A DNA stretch of 56,709 bases. Source: Nocardia niigatensis NBRC 100131. GTDB taxonomy: Bacteria; Actinomycetota; Actinomycetes; Mycobacteriales; Mycobacteriaceae. The notes under the pieces were generated by a model. That model was given only the letters and a program-made list of their open reading frames with translations. It made no database searches and was not told where the DNA came from. The position numbers and the translations under genes are program-made. Shown piece after piece: positions 11,432 to 19,557 of this stretch; positions within the stretch are counted from its first letter, which is position 1; every line of letters starts with the position of its first letter. The stretch covers positions 1 through 56,709 of the forward strand of contig NZ_BAGC01000045.1 of NCBI RefSeq assembly GCF_000308655.1, read 5' to 3'.

Positions 11432-11464
11432 ACGCCCCTGCCGAGTTTCCGGCGGGGGCGTTTT
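11432..11464 (+). terminator. Rho-independent terminator after the desaturases
   Basis: Arms ACGCCCCTGCCG and CGGCGGGGGCGT pair with one G-T mismatch and are followed by TTTT. It lies 19 bases past the desaturase stop. Confidence 0.85.
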
Positions 11465-11518
11465 CGCGCGAATGGGCCGCCGACCCCGGCCGTCTCCCGG
11501 CCTGGTTCACTGGACGCC

Positions 11519-12187
11519 GTGTGTTCCGAAGGTCCAGTCAGCGCCACCGAATGTCTGAGCGTCTACGACGCCATCAAACTGCGTCGTGATGTCCGCGCCG
11601 AATTCACCGGCGAGGTGGTCGACGACAGTACGCTGCTCCGGATTCTCGAGGCGGCGCATCGGGCGCCCAGCGTCGGCAATTCGATGCCGTGGGATTTCGT
11701 GGTGCTGCGGGATCCGGCCACGCTGACCAAGTTCGCCGGCCATGTGGCCGAGAAGCGGCAGCAGTTCCACGATTCGCTGCCGTCGGATCGCGCGGAGACC
11801 TTCAATCCGATCAAGATCGAAGGCATCGTGGAGAGCGGTACCGGCATCGTGGTGACCCACAATCAGGCGCGTGGCGGCACCCATGTGCTGGGTCGCGCGA
11901 CCGTGCCGGAGACCGGCATCTACTCCACCATCCTCGCCATCCAGAACCTGTGGCTGGCGGCCACCGCCGAGGGTGTCGGCGTGGGCTGGGTGAGCTTCTA
12001 CGACGAGCCCTTCCTTACCGACCTGCTCGCGCTGCCGCCGGGTGTGAAGCCGGTCGCCTGGCTGTGCGTCGGCCCGGTTCACGAGTTCCAGCAGGTGCCC
12101 GACCTCGAGCGCTTCGGCTGGCGTAACCGCCGCCCGCTCGAATCCGCCGTCCACTGGGAACAATTCACGCCACGCACGGACGATTAG
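11519..12187 (+). CDS. bluB: 5,6-dimethylbenzimidazole synthase BluB
   Basis: BluB is a nitroreductase-fold enzyme that breaks down reduced FMN with oxygen to 5,6-dimethylbenzimidazole, the lower ligand of cobalamin. The 222-residue protein has the typical opening SVYDAIKLRRDVR, the RAPSVGNSMPWDF block, and the GVGVGWVSF and FGWRNRRPL segments of the family. The GTG at 11519 has no clear ribosome binding site, and other starts in frame are poor. It stands alone, with no cobalamin genes or riboswitch nearby. A general nitroreductase is less likely because the BluB-specific C-terminus is present. Confidence 0.9.
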   Translation: MCSEGPVSATECLSVYDAIKLRRDVRAEFTGEVVDDSTLLRILEAAHRAPSVGNSMPWDFVVLRDPATLTKFAGHVAEKRQQFHDSLPSDRAETFNPIKIEGIVESGTGIVVTHNQARGGTHVLGRATVPETGIYSTILAIQNLWLAATAEGVGVGWVSFYDEPFLTDLLALPPGVKPVAWLCVGPVHEFQQVPDLERFGWRNRRPLESAVHWEQFTPRTDD

Positions 12188-12224
12188 CCACGGACTGGCA
12201 GTCCCTGGAACAAGCCGGTCTGGT

Positions 12225-12247
12225 TGTGGTCCGGTAACCGGACCACA
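12225..12247. promoter_or_regulatory. Perfect inverted repeat before the YceI-family gene
   Basis: Ten-base arms (TGTGGTCCGG at 12225-12234 and its exact complement at 12238-12247) flank TAA and end 9 bases before the ATG at 12257. There is no T tract, so an operator is more likely than a terminator. It covers the expected ribosome-binding zone. Confidence 0.5.
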
Positions 12248-12256
12248 GTCGAGTTC

Positions 12257-12793
12257 ATGACGACTTCGACCGGTATCGCCCTCACCCCTGGCCTTTGGAC
12301 CCTGGACGCCGCGACCTCCACCGTCGGCTTCTCGCTGCGCAACTTCGGACTGCTGCGCGTGCGCGGTGAATTCCAGCGCTTCGACACCGAATTCGTGGTG
12401 GACCAGACCGGGGCGGCGGCCGTCGCGGCCACCGTCCACCTGGATTCCTTCCACACCGGCAATGCCAAGCGCGACGACCACGTACGCCACGCCGATTTCC
12501 TGGACGTGGAACGACGCCCGACCATGACCTTCCGGACGCCCCGGCCGATCCGGATCGGCGAATCCTTCGACGTGCCCGGCGAAGTCACCTTCGGCGACCT
12601 GACCCGGCCGCTGCCGCTGACCGTGTCGTGGAACGGACCGCGGCCGCACCCCGTGACCGGACGCCCGGCGATCGGCTTCAAGGCCACCGGCACCCTCGAC
12701 CGCGGCGACTTCGGCGTCGGCCCCTCCTTCGGCGGCATGATCGGCCGCATCCTCACCGTCGATCTCGGTATCCAATTGCACGAACCGGCCTGA
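12257..12793 (+). CDS. YceI-family lipocalin-like protein
   Basis: YceI proteins form a lipid-binding beta-barrel that holds isoprenoid or fatty-acyl molecules. The 178-residue product has the family pattern: GLWTLDAATSTVGFSLRN at the start, SFHTGNAKRDDHVRHADFLD in the middle, and GEVTFGDLTRPLPLTV later. There is no signal peptide, so it is probably cytosolic, as in many actinobacteria. I start at the ATG at 12257; a GTG at 12224 would add 11 residues encoded by the inverted repeat. The gene is single and ends at a strong hairpin. Confidence 0.88.
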   Translation: MTTSTGIALTPGLWTLDAATSTVGFSLRNFGLLRVRGEFQRFDTEFVVDQTGAAAVAATVHLDSFHTGNAKRDDHVRHADFLDVERRPTMTFRTPRPIRIGESFDVPGEVTFGDLTRPLPLTVSWNGPRPHPVTGRPAIGFKATGTLDRGDFGVGPSFGGMIGRILTVDLGIQLHEPA

Positions 12794-12813
12794 TCGACCG
12801 GGCTGCCGGAGAC

Positions 12814-12851
12814 GCGAAACCCCGATCCGCACAGGCGGATCGGGGTTTCGC
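12814..12851. terminator. Long perfect hairpin, probably a bidirectional terminator
   Basis: Seventeen-base perfect arms (12814-12830 and 12835-12851) around ACAG lie 20 bases after the YceI stop and also face the end of the minus-strand membrane-protein gene at 13087. The run of T within the right arm is short, so efficiency is uncertain. Confidence 0.7.
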
Positions 12852-13086
12852 GGTCGGAGGTCAGTGCTGGGAGCGGTTACGTAGCGATGCCCGCGCCGAC
12901 GGCGACCGGAATGGCCGCACCGGCGGTGAAATCGAGCACACCGCCGAGCACGAGCTATTCGAGAAGACCGCGTGACCCCGGCAACCGAAACAGGCTTCGA
13001 AACAGCATTTATCCACGTCGTAGTGATGTGAATGTACGAAAATGCTCCGCCGGTCACAGGTGACCGGCACAGCACACCGGCTTCAG

Positions 13087-13740
13087 CTACCCCGTCGCGA
13101 CCGCAGCGATCCGGCGTTCGCGCCGCAGATTCGACAACCCCAGCCCCGACCCGGTCAACAGTACGAGGGTGTCCAGCGGCAGGCGCAGCTCCCAGAACGT
13201 CTCCGCGAACCGCTCGGGGTCGGCGGTCGCCGCCAGGCGCAGTCCCGCGAACACGACCCAGGTGAGAGCCGAAGCGGCGAACCAGAATTGGCTACTCGCG
13301 ACGGGACGCGCCAGCACCACCGTGAGCAGCATCGGGACGTTCACCGCGATCAGCAGCACCGATAACACGATCCCGTATACCGTTGCCGGACCGCTCAATT
13401 GGCCGGTGTATCCGCGCTGCGAACTCACCCGCTCGGCCAGCGCGTAGACGATGAGCAGCGCGAGACCGCCGGCGACCGCCACCACCAGCGACGCCCCTTG
13501 GAGCCAGTCGTTGTCCCACACCCGCGCGACATGGGCGCACAGCAGACAGACCGCCGCCAGCAGCACCACGTCCGAGACGACGCCGGTGCGCCACTGCGGT
13601 TCGACGCCGATCGCGCCGATCGCCAGCAGTGTCAGCACCACGGTGATCAGGCGGGTGCGGGGCGCGACGCACCAGAGGGTGAGCCGGGCCAGTGCCACAC
13701 CGGCCGTGATCGCGATGGCGATCGCGAAGACGCTCTCCAT
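13087..13740 (-). CDS. Seven-TM membrane protein (possible MAB_1171c-like core)
   Basis: The 217-residue product has seven hydrophobic segments, roughly at 1-23, 30-47, 55-75, 80-102, 120-145, 150-170 and 190-207. It has no recognised enzyme motif. GGAGGAG precedes the ATG at 13740. The HTH gene lies 22 bases upstream on the same strand, so they form a two-gene operon. Size and topology resemble the 7-TM part of MAB_1171c-type proteins, which pair with HTH and ImmA/IrrE proteins in actinobacteria; here the protein stops right after the membrane region. That comparison is inference. Confidence 0.7.
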   Translation of the reverse strand: MESVFAIAIAITAGVALARLTLWCVAPRTRLITVVLTLLAIGAIGVEPQWRTGVVSDVVLLAAVCLLCAHVARVWDNDWLQGASLVVAVAGGLALLIVYALAERVSSQRGYTGQLSGPATVYGIVLSVLLIAVNVPMLLTVVLARPVASSQFWFAASALTWVVFAGLRLAATADPERFAETFWELRLPLDTLVLLTGSGLGLSNLRRERRIAAVATG

Positions 13741-13762
13741 CCACTCCTCCAGCGGCCGCGCG

Positions 13763-14101
13763 TCATTCCTCCGGACGTGTCAGTCGCCGGGTCACCTCCG
13801 CGGCCAGTTCCGCGCCGCCGGCCGACTGCAGCGCCTCCTGTACCGAGGCGCGTTGTACATCGGCGCGGGTGAGAAACCCGGCCGCGATCAAACCTTCGAT
13901 CGGACTCACACCATAGGTGCGGCTGAAGGCGATGACCGTTTCCGCGACCGGCGAGTCGCTGCTCAAATGACGGGACACCCGCATCTGGTTGGTGCCCATG
14001 CGCGCGGCGATGGCCCGGTCGCTGTCGCCGTTCGACACCGCCTGCTTCCATTCCCGGAATCCCACCACCAAATTGTGGTCCGGACGGGTTTCGGGCGGCA
14101 A
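13763..14101 (-). CDS. Small helix-turn-helix protein
   Basis: The 112-residue product has an HTH-like segment (SDRAIAARMGTNQMRVSRHL, near residues 27-46), followed by a helical C-terminus with EGLIAAGFLTRADVQ. This is the pattern of small repressor-like proteins next to ImmA/IrrE or membrane genes in actinobacteria. No ImmA peptidase gene is adjacent. The start is uncertain: the TTG at 14101 has GGAGGG almost touching it, and a GTG about 12 codons further in is possible. It is co-transcribed with the 7-TM gene and probably regulates it. Confidence 0.65.
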   Translation of the reverse strand: MPPETRPDHNLVVGFREWKQAVSNGDSDRAIAARMGTNQMRVSRHLSSDSPVAETVIAFSRTYGVSPIEGLIAAGFLTRADVQRASVQEALQSAGGAELAAEVTRRLTRPEE

Positions 14102-14137
14102 TCCCTCCGTGACGCCCGGTGGGCCGCGCGCCGCAGG

Positions 14138-14581
14138 TCAGCGCAGCGCCTCGGCCGGGCGGTGCCCGATGACGGCGACGTCGTCGAGGACCACAACCGG
14201 ATCCCCGGAGTCGTGCTTGCCGGTGATGGTGATGGTCCCGGTGAAGATGTCGCCCTGGGCGATGGTGCGGCCGGCCGGGCCGGCGAGCTCCACCCGGGCG
14301 CCGTCGATGGTGTAGTAGTCGGTGGGCCCGCCGCTCACGAAGGCCAGGGTCCACACGGCCGCATCCGAATACACCAGCCCGTACACGGGATGCTGTTCCC
14401 CGGCATGCTGTTCGGCGTTGCGCAGCCGCATGTTCAGGTCGTTTTCCGCGACCGGCTGCTGGCCGCCGTCGGATCCGGTCGCCGGAAGTGGCAGCGCCGC
14501 AGCGCTTCCCGCACCTCCGATGCCACCTGTACCCGCCGCGACCACGATTGCCGCGGCACCGATCATCGTCCTCGCGACCAT
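14138..14581 (-). CDS. Exported protein, possible Ig-like fold
   Basis: The 147-residue product begins with a signal peptide (MVARTMIGAAAIVVAAG, likely cleavage after GSAAALP). The mature part has beta-strand-rich segments (AVWTLAFVSG, RVELAGPAGRTIAQGD, FTGTITITG) that resemble the Ig-like fold of MPT63 or DUF4352 proteins. It has no cysteines, so it is not a lipoprotein. The ATG at 14581 has AGCGGAGGTAG upstream. The function is unknown. It is separate from the HTH gene by 36 bases and from the thiolase by 196 bases. Confidence 0.65.
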   Translation of the reverse strand: MVARTMIGAAAIVVAAGTGGIGGAGSAAALPLPATGSDGGQQPVAENDLNMRLRNAEQHAGEQHPVYGLVYSDAAVWTLAFVSGGPTDYYTIDGARVELAGPAGRTIAQGDIFTGTITITGKHDSGDPVVVLDDVAVIGHRPAEALR

Positions 14582-14777
14582 GATCTACCTCCGCTCAGCT
14601 TTGTTCCTCAGCAATACCCATTCGACACCACATCACCACCAACGTTTTTCGCCGCGACGGCCGGAAACCCCGGTCCGCCGCGGCAAAGCGGGGCCCTACC
14701 TGGGCGAAGACACATTCGCGCCGATTCGCGCCGGACGTCGCAGTCGCGAAACCTGTGCTGATACCGCAGTGCGCCGG

Positions 14778-16070
14778 CTAGACCCGTTCCAGCACCGCCG
14801 AGGCGCCGATGCCGCCCGCGGCGCAGATGCCGAGCAGGGCGGTGGATTTGCCGGTGAGGGCGAGTTCGTTGGCCATGGTGGTGACCATGCGGGCACCGGT
14901 CGCGCCGAAGGGGTGACCGAGGGAGACCGAGCCGCCGTGCACATTGAGCTTGGCCGGGTCGATCTCGCCGATGGCGGCGTCGCGGTCGAGGCGGGTCTTG
15001 GCCCACTCGTGGCTGGCCAGCGCCGAGACCACGGACAGCGTCTGGGCGGCGAAGGCCTCGTGAATGTCCACGAAGTCGATGTCGGCGAGCGACATTCCGG
15101 CCTTGTCGAGCGCCCGCGGCATGGAGATGGCCGGACCGATGAGCACCTGGTCGCGCGGATCGACGCTGACGAAGCTCCAGGAGCGGAAGGCGGCCAGCGG
15201 CTGGTAGCCGAGGGCGCGGGCCTTCTCCTCGCTCATCAGCAGCACCGCCGACGCGCCGTCGGTGAGCGGGCTGGCATTGCCGGCGGTGACGGTGCCGTTC
15301 TCGGCGAAAACCGGTGCCAGCTTGGACAGTTTGGCCAGGCTGGTCTCCGGGCGCACCAACCCGTCCCGCGACACCGCGGTCCCATCGGGCGTGCGGACCG
15401 AGAGCACCTCGCGGTCGAAGCGCCCGGAGGCGATGGCGGCGGCGGCCCGGTGATGCGAGGTGGCGGCGAAGTGGTCCTGTGCCCCACGCGAAATGCCGTG
15501 GATGCGCGCCATCTTCTCGGCCGACTCGCCCATCACCTCACCGGTGGTGCGCTCGGCGATCTGGGGCCGGCGCGGCATCAGGTCGAAGAACGGCGCCAAT
15601 TGGGTTGCGGCGGTGAGATAGTCCTTGGGCTTGGGCTTCCCCAGCGCCAGCGGTGCGGCGGCGTGCACCAGCTTCTGCGGCAGCTTGATCTCGGCGTTGC
15701 TGGTGGAGTCGCTGCCGCCGGCGACCATGATGTCGTACTCGCCGCGCTCGATGGCGGCCGCCGCCGACACCACCGCCTGCAGCCCGGACGCGCAGGCACG
15801 GGTCACGGTGTAGCCCTCGCAGCCCGGGTCCATTTCCAGGTCGAGCGCGATCTCGCGCGCGATGTTCGGCGCTCCGCTGGGCAGAATCACCCCGCCCCAC
15901 ACGATTGCCTGGACGTCCTGCTTGGGCAGCCCGGTCCGTTCCAGCAGCCCGCGCACCGCGGTGTCGGCGAGGTCGATGGAGTCCATCCGAGTGAATTCGG
16001 TGAATGCCCGCACGAACGGGGTCCGAGCCCCGGCGACGATGACAGCACGACGAGCGCCCTTGGTAGCCAT
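14778..16070 (-). CDS. Acetyl-CoA C-acyltransferase (FadI-type thiolase)
   Basis: This thiolase splits 3-ketoacyl-CoA in beta-oxidation (or runs in reverse). The 430-residue length and the opening RRAVIVAGARTPFVRAF fit the FadI/FadA2 branch. The nucleophile is Cys93 in RACASGLQAV. The GHPFGATGARM histidine motif and the second cysteine in GICAAGGIG are intact. The partner 3-hydroxyacyl-CoA dehydrogenase is not in this window. The ATG at 16070 is the start of the conserved region. The gene is transcribed alone, facing away from hpf's terminator. Confidence 0.92.
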   Translation of the reverse strand: MATKGARRAVIVAGARTPFVRAFTEFTRMDSIDLADTAVRGLLERTGLPKQDVQAIVWGGVILPSGAPNIAREIALDLEMDPGCEGYTVTRACASGLQAVVSAAAAIERGEYDIMVAGGSDSTSNAEIKLPQKLVHAAAPLALGKPKPKDYLTAATQLAPFFDLMPRRPQIAERTTGEVMGESAEKMARIHGISRGAQDHFAATSHHRAAAAIASGRFDREVLSVRTPDGTAVSRDGLVRPETSLAKLSKLAPVFAENGTVTAGNASPLTDGASAVLLMSEEKARALGYQPLAAFRSWSFVSVDPRDQVLIGPAISMPRALDKAGMSLADIDFVDIHEAFAAQTLSVVSALASHEWAKTRLDRDAAIGEIDPAKLNVHGGSVSLGHPFGATGARMVTTMANELALTGKSTALLGICAAGGIGASAVLERV

Positions 16071-16137
16071 GGCACAGTTTTAACTGATACATGCCGTAAC
16101 AGCAAGAGTCCTTCGGCCACACCGCCAGGACAGCAGG

Positions 16138-16167
16138 CGACCGGGGTCCTTTTCATGACCCCGGTCG
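16138..16167 (-). terminator. Hairpin after hpf
   Basis: Perfect 11-base arms (16138-16148 and 16157-16167) lie 26 bases past the hpf stop codon. There is no clear U-run on the minus-strand side, so this is a probable but not ideal terminator. It also sits upstream of the thiolase gene. Confidence 0.5.
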
Positions 16168-16193
16168 AAAGGTTGATGTTCCTCAGCCGCTGA

Positions 16194-16913
16194 TCACGCG
16201 AGCCTGATGAGCCCGTAGTCGAAGGCGTGACGGCGGTAGACAACCGACGGTCGGTCGGTCTCCTTGTCCTGGAACAGGAAGAAATCGTGGCCGACCAGCT
16301 CCATCTGATAGAGGGCGTCGTCGACTGTCATGGGGATCGCAGGGTGCTGTTTGGTCCGCACCACATGGCCGGGACCGGCGGCTTCGCCGGCCAGCTCATC
16401 GGCACTGTGATCGTGTGCGATGGATCCGTTCGCGGAGAACAGGGATTCGTCGATGAGACCCGCCGTCGCCTCCGACACCGAGATCGGCGTTTTGTCACCG
16501 TGATGGACGCGACGGCGGTCCTTGAGACGGCGCAGTCTGCTCTCCAGCTTTTCCACCGCGAGCTCGAGGGCCGGATAGAAGCTGTCGGCGCAGGCTTCGG
16601 CCCGGACGACCGGCCCCTTGCCGCGGGCGGTGATCTCTATCCGCTGGCAGTTCTTGCGTTGACGACGGTTGCGTTCGTGGGTGAGCTCCACATCGAAGAG
16701 ATAGATGGTGGGGTCGAAGCGCTCGAGACGAGAGAGCTTGTCCGCCACATGAATTCGGAAATGATCGGGCACTCCGCCCTCGCCCAGCGTCCTGCCCTTG
16801 ACCACGACATCCGCGTTGGTGGCCCGAGTGGATGAATCGTCTGGACTGACCTTGTCATCGAGCAGCACCGTAGTGTCTGCGTTCTTCGCTGAGAGTCGTG
16901 AAGTAGTCGTCAC
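16194..16913 (-). CDS. hpf: Long-form ribosome hibernation promoting factor
   Basis: Long HPF dimerises and inactivates 70S ribosomes as 100S particles in stationary phase or stress. The 239-residue product has an N-terminal S30AE domain (DHFRIHVADKLSRLERF onward, about residues 45-140), a linker, and the C-terminal dimerisation domain (MTVDDALYQMELVGHDFFLF and YRRHAFDYGLIRL). I start at the GTG at 16911-16913, which follows GGGAGG with 6-base spacing; the open frame continues upstream for 56 codons but without a family match. Its position next to comF and lpqB is the same as Rv3241c. Confidence 0.93.
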   Translation of the reverse strand: MTTTSRLSAKNADTTVLLDDKVSPDDSSTRATNADVVVKGRTLGEGGVPDHFRIHVADKLSRLERFDPTIYLFDVELTHERNRRQRKNCQRIEITARGKGPVVRAEACADSFYPALELAVEKLESRLRRLKDRRRVHHGDKTPISVSEATAGLIDESLFSANGSIAHDHSADELAGEAAGPGHVVRTKQHPAIPMTVDDALYQMELVGHDFFLFQDKETDRPSVVYRRHAFDYGLIRLA

Positions 16914-17096
16914 GCGTACCTCCCGGATCTGGCCGCACAAGCCGCTCGTGCGGCGGGATTGAAACGTGTGCCGATCGATGAACTCGCTCGGCACATAAGT
17001 CCGAGGCGCCACCTCCAAACTTGCGGTTCGGGTGTCTGATCGCCAACCTAGTGCGCCAGCGACTTGTCCGCCAGTGTTCACGCAAATTTCGGAGAA

Positions 17097-17741
17097 TCAA
17101 GCCGCGCAAGTAACCAGCACGGCACGAACAGTCACACTCGCATCAGCCAGCGCACGCACCGATTCCCGTACCGTGACGCCGGTGGTCAACACGTCATCGA
17201 TCACCACTACCTCGGCATTTGCCGGAAACAGGGCGCCCGGTGGGCGGGTGGTGGCTACGATGATCCGCCCGTGCAGATTGTGCTGACGATCGCGGTGCCC
17301 GAGGCCCACCGAGTCGCGCACACCTGGCCGCATGCGCAACATACGTACCAGTCGGCAACCAGGTAGCCAACTCGCCGCGATGTGCGCGGCACGCACCACC
17401 GGATCGCCGCCGCGCCGCCGGGCGGCGGCCCCGCGACTGGGCGCCGGCACCAGCACCAGCGGCCGGGCGGTATCCCGCAAATGATCCAGCCCCCTGGCCA
17501 ATCCGGCTCCGAGCGGCCGTGCCAGGTCCCGGCGGCACTGCTCCTTGGCCGCCAGCACGGCCCGCCGCGGCGCGCCCGCGTAGCCGGCCAGCGCCCAGCA
17601 CGGCACCCCCGGATCAGCGCGGGGGCGGATCCGGATGGGCGGTCCAGACAGGGCGGCGGCGCAGTCCGCGCACCAGCCGGTCCCGGCCCGCCCGCATCCG
17701 CCGCACGCGCGCGGTAGGATCAGATCCAGCAGTTCCCCCAT
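17097..17741 (-). CDS. ComF-like phosphoribosyltransferase
   Basis: The 214-residue product has an N-terminal zinc ribbon (CGGCGRAGTGWCADC) and a C-terminal type I phosphoribosyltransferase motif (VVVIDDVLTTGVTV). ComF supports DNA uptake in competent bacteria; in actinobacteria the role is unknown. The gene starts 16 bases after the lpqB stop, so it is the last gene of the mtrA-mtrB-lpqB transcript. The end is followed by a 183-base gap before hpf. Confidence 0.88.
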   Translation of the reverse strand: MGELLDLILPRACGGCGRAGTGWCADCAAALSGPPIRIRPRADPGVPCWALAGYAGAPRRAVLAAKEQCRRDLARPLGAGLARGLDHLRDTARPLVLVPAPSRGAAARRRGGDPVVRAAHIAASWLPGCRLVRMLRMRPGVRDSVGLGHRDRQHNLHGRIIVATTRPPGALFPANAEVVVIDDVLTTGVTVRESVRALADASVTVRAVLVTCAA

Positions 17742-17757
17742 GCCCCTCAGTGTGCGC

Positions 17758-19557
17758 CTAGCCGGGCAGCACCGGAACCGCGTTGGCCCCCAGACCCGGA
17801 ACTTCGCGCCAGTAGTCCTCGCGCCCTTCGGGATTGCGGGTCAGCTCCAGCACCGCGCGGGAGTCGGCCACGTACTCCTGATCCGGCGACGCGCTCAGCA
17901 CGCGCACCGGCGGGGTGAGGTTCTGGGAGCTCTGAGCCCGGAACTCGGAGCCGTCCACCAGCACTCCGGCCACCGGGTCCACATTGCCGTCGCGACCCAC
18001 CACGACCTTCTCGTCGGTGAGCCAGTCGATGGACACCGCGGGCGTGCTCAGCCCGATGGCCAGAGGCAGCGGCGAGGACAGCGAGAACTTCCCGTTCGGC
18101 TGCGGCACCACCACCGCCACATAGACCTTGCCGTTGGCGATGAGGGCCGCCCGCGCCCCGGACGGCGAGATGCGCAGCTCGGTGATGGGGGTGCGCGGCG
18201 AGCTCGAATTGGCCGCCGCCGCAGTCAGTTCCGAGATGTCGACGTCCTGCACCGAGACATTGCCGGTGGTGCGGTCGTGCACGGCCCGGATCACCCGGTC
18301 ACCGTCCACCACCGACCAGGCCGAGCTGCTGTCGGCGGGCCAGGTGGGCCGGGTGAAGGTGCCGCCGGTGGCGACCGGGAAGCCCTGGCCGTCATAGGTG
18401 CCGATGATCAGGGTGCGCTCGGGCTCCGGGTCCGGGCGGCCGGACTTGGCGACGGCGGCCACCAGCTGCCCGTCCGGCGACAATCCCACCGTCTGCAGGG
18501 TGTGGGTGGCGCCGAAGAAGCCGGGGGCGGCGGTGATTCCGTTGTCGGTGACCGCCACCAGCGACCCGTCGCGCACGGCGTGCAGGCCGGCGTGGTTGCG
18601 GGCGATGGTGTCGGGGCTGCGGGCGTCCACGTCGGACCGCTGCCAGCCGTTGACGTACCTGTCCTCCAGCGGTCTGCCGTCGGCGTTGAGCAGGTAGGGG
18701 CCGAGCACGTCGGCGCCGGAGAGGGTCAGCACGATCTGGGCGGCCATCAGGTCGCGGGTGGGCGGGTCGAGGGCGGTGGCGCCGGAGAAGTCGACGCTCA
18801 GCCCGCCGCCGCCGACACCGGCATTGCCGGGATCGCCGTTCGCCTTGGTGATCGGCCCGCGCAGCGTCACCGGCGCGCCCATCGGGTTGCGCACGGCCGG
18901 CGCGAGCGCGGACTGGGGTCCCCCGGAGAGCATGCCGAGCAGCCGCTGCGCCAGCTGGTCCTTGGGGGCGGAGATCCAGCGCAGGTCGGGCACCATGGCC
19001 GCCCCGGCCTGGTTGGGGAAGAACAGCGAATACCGGTGGTAGGACTTGGCGAAGGCGGCCTGTTCGACGATCACGCCGGGCGGCAGCTCCTTGATCCGCC
19101 ACTCGCCGTCGACCTTCTCCATGTCGACCCTGGTCTCCAGGGTGCCGTCACCGGCCCGGTAGGAGCCGTCCGCGGCCAGCTCACCGAGCTTGCGCGCCCG
19201 GATCACGTAGGTGGCGGAGTCGCCGCTGCGGGACTCCCGCAGCGTATTGGGCTGCGAGTCCACGATGCTGGTGGTCGCCCCGTCGTCCCACTGCGCATTG
19301 GCCGCGGGCGTGAGGAACTGCCGGGCCGCCTGGTGCCGGTTGGCCGGGTCGGCCGTGGCGGCCATGAAGTCCAGCAGCAGCTGCTCGGGTTCCCGCCCTG
19401 CGATCGGCGGCATCGGCGAGGCGCTGGTGGGCTGGTGGTCCAGGCTGCCCAGCGCCTGCGGAGCCGAGGAGTCCGGCAGGCTCGCGCACGCGCTGACGCT
19501 GAGCAGGCAGCCGAGCACCACCAGGGCCCGGCGCAGGCCCGCGGACGGCCTCCTCAT
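17758..19557 (-). CDS. lpqB: Lipoprotein LpqB, accessory to the MtrAB system
   Basis: LpqB is an extracytoplasmic lipoprotein that binds the sensor MtrB and modulates MtrA output. The 599-residue protein has a signal peptide ending in lipobox LSVSAC (Cys24), followed by a GerMN-like domain around residues 180-320 and a C-terminal beta-propeller-like domain with repeated SPDG and SPSG turns. The ATG at 19557 overlaps the mtrB stop by 4 bases, so translation is coupled. Length and order match Rv3244c. Confidence 0.95.
   Translation of the reverse strand: MRRPSAGLRRALVVLGCLLSVSACASLPDSSAPQALGSLDHQPTSASPMPPIAGREPEQLLLDFMAATADPANRHQAARQFLTPAANAQWDDGATTSIVDSQPNTLRESRSGDSATYVIRARKLGELAADGSYRAGDGTLETRVDMEKVDGEWRIKELPPGVIVEQAAFAKSYHRYSLFFPNQAGAAMVPDLRWISAPKDQLAQRLLGMLSGGPQSALAPAVRNPMGAPVTLRGPITKANGDPGNAGVGGGGLSVDFSGATALDPPTRDLMAAQIVLTLSGADVLGPYLLNADGRPLEDRYVNGWQRSDVDARSPDTIARNHAGLHAVRDGSLVAVTDNGITAAPGFFGATHTLQTVGLSPDGQLVAAVAKSGRPDPEPERTLIIGTYDGQGFPVATGGTFTRPTWPADSSSAWSVVDGDRVIRAVHDRTTGNVSVQDVDISELTAAAANSSSPRTPITELRISPSGARAALIANGKVYVAVVVPQPNGKFSLSSPLPLAIGLSTPAVSIDWLTDEKVVVGRDGNVDPVAGVLVDGSEFRAQSSQNLTPPVRVLSASPDQEYVADSRAVLELTRNPEGREDYWREVPGLGANAVPVLPG

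Noticed and set aside
11413..11519. Cobalamin riboswitch before bluB
   Set aside because: The gap holds a strong terminator and no B12-box, and is too short for the aptamer.
12852..13070. Small gene or gene remnant between the YceI terminator and the 7-TM gene
   Set aside because: A short hydrophobic minus-strand stretch (about 25 codons before a stop) and a 69-codon frame exist, but neither has a start signal, family match or length to support a call.
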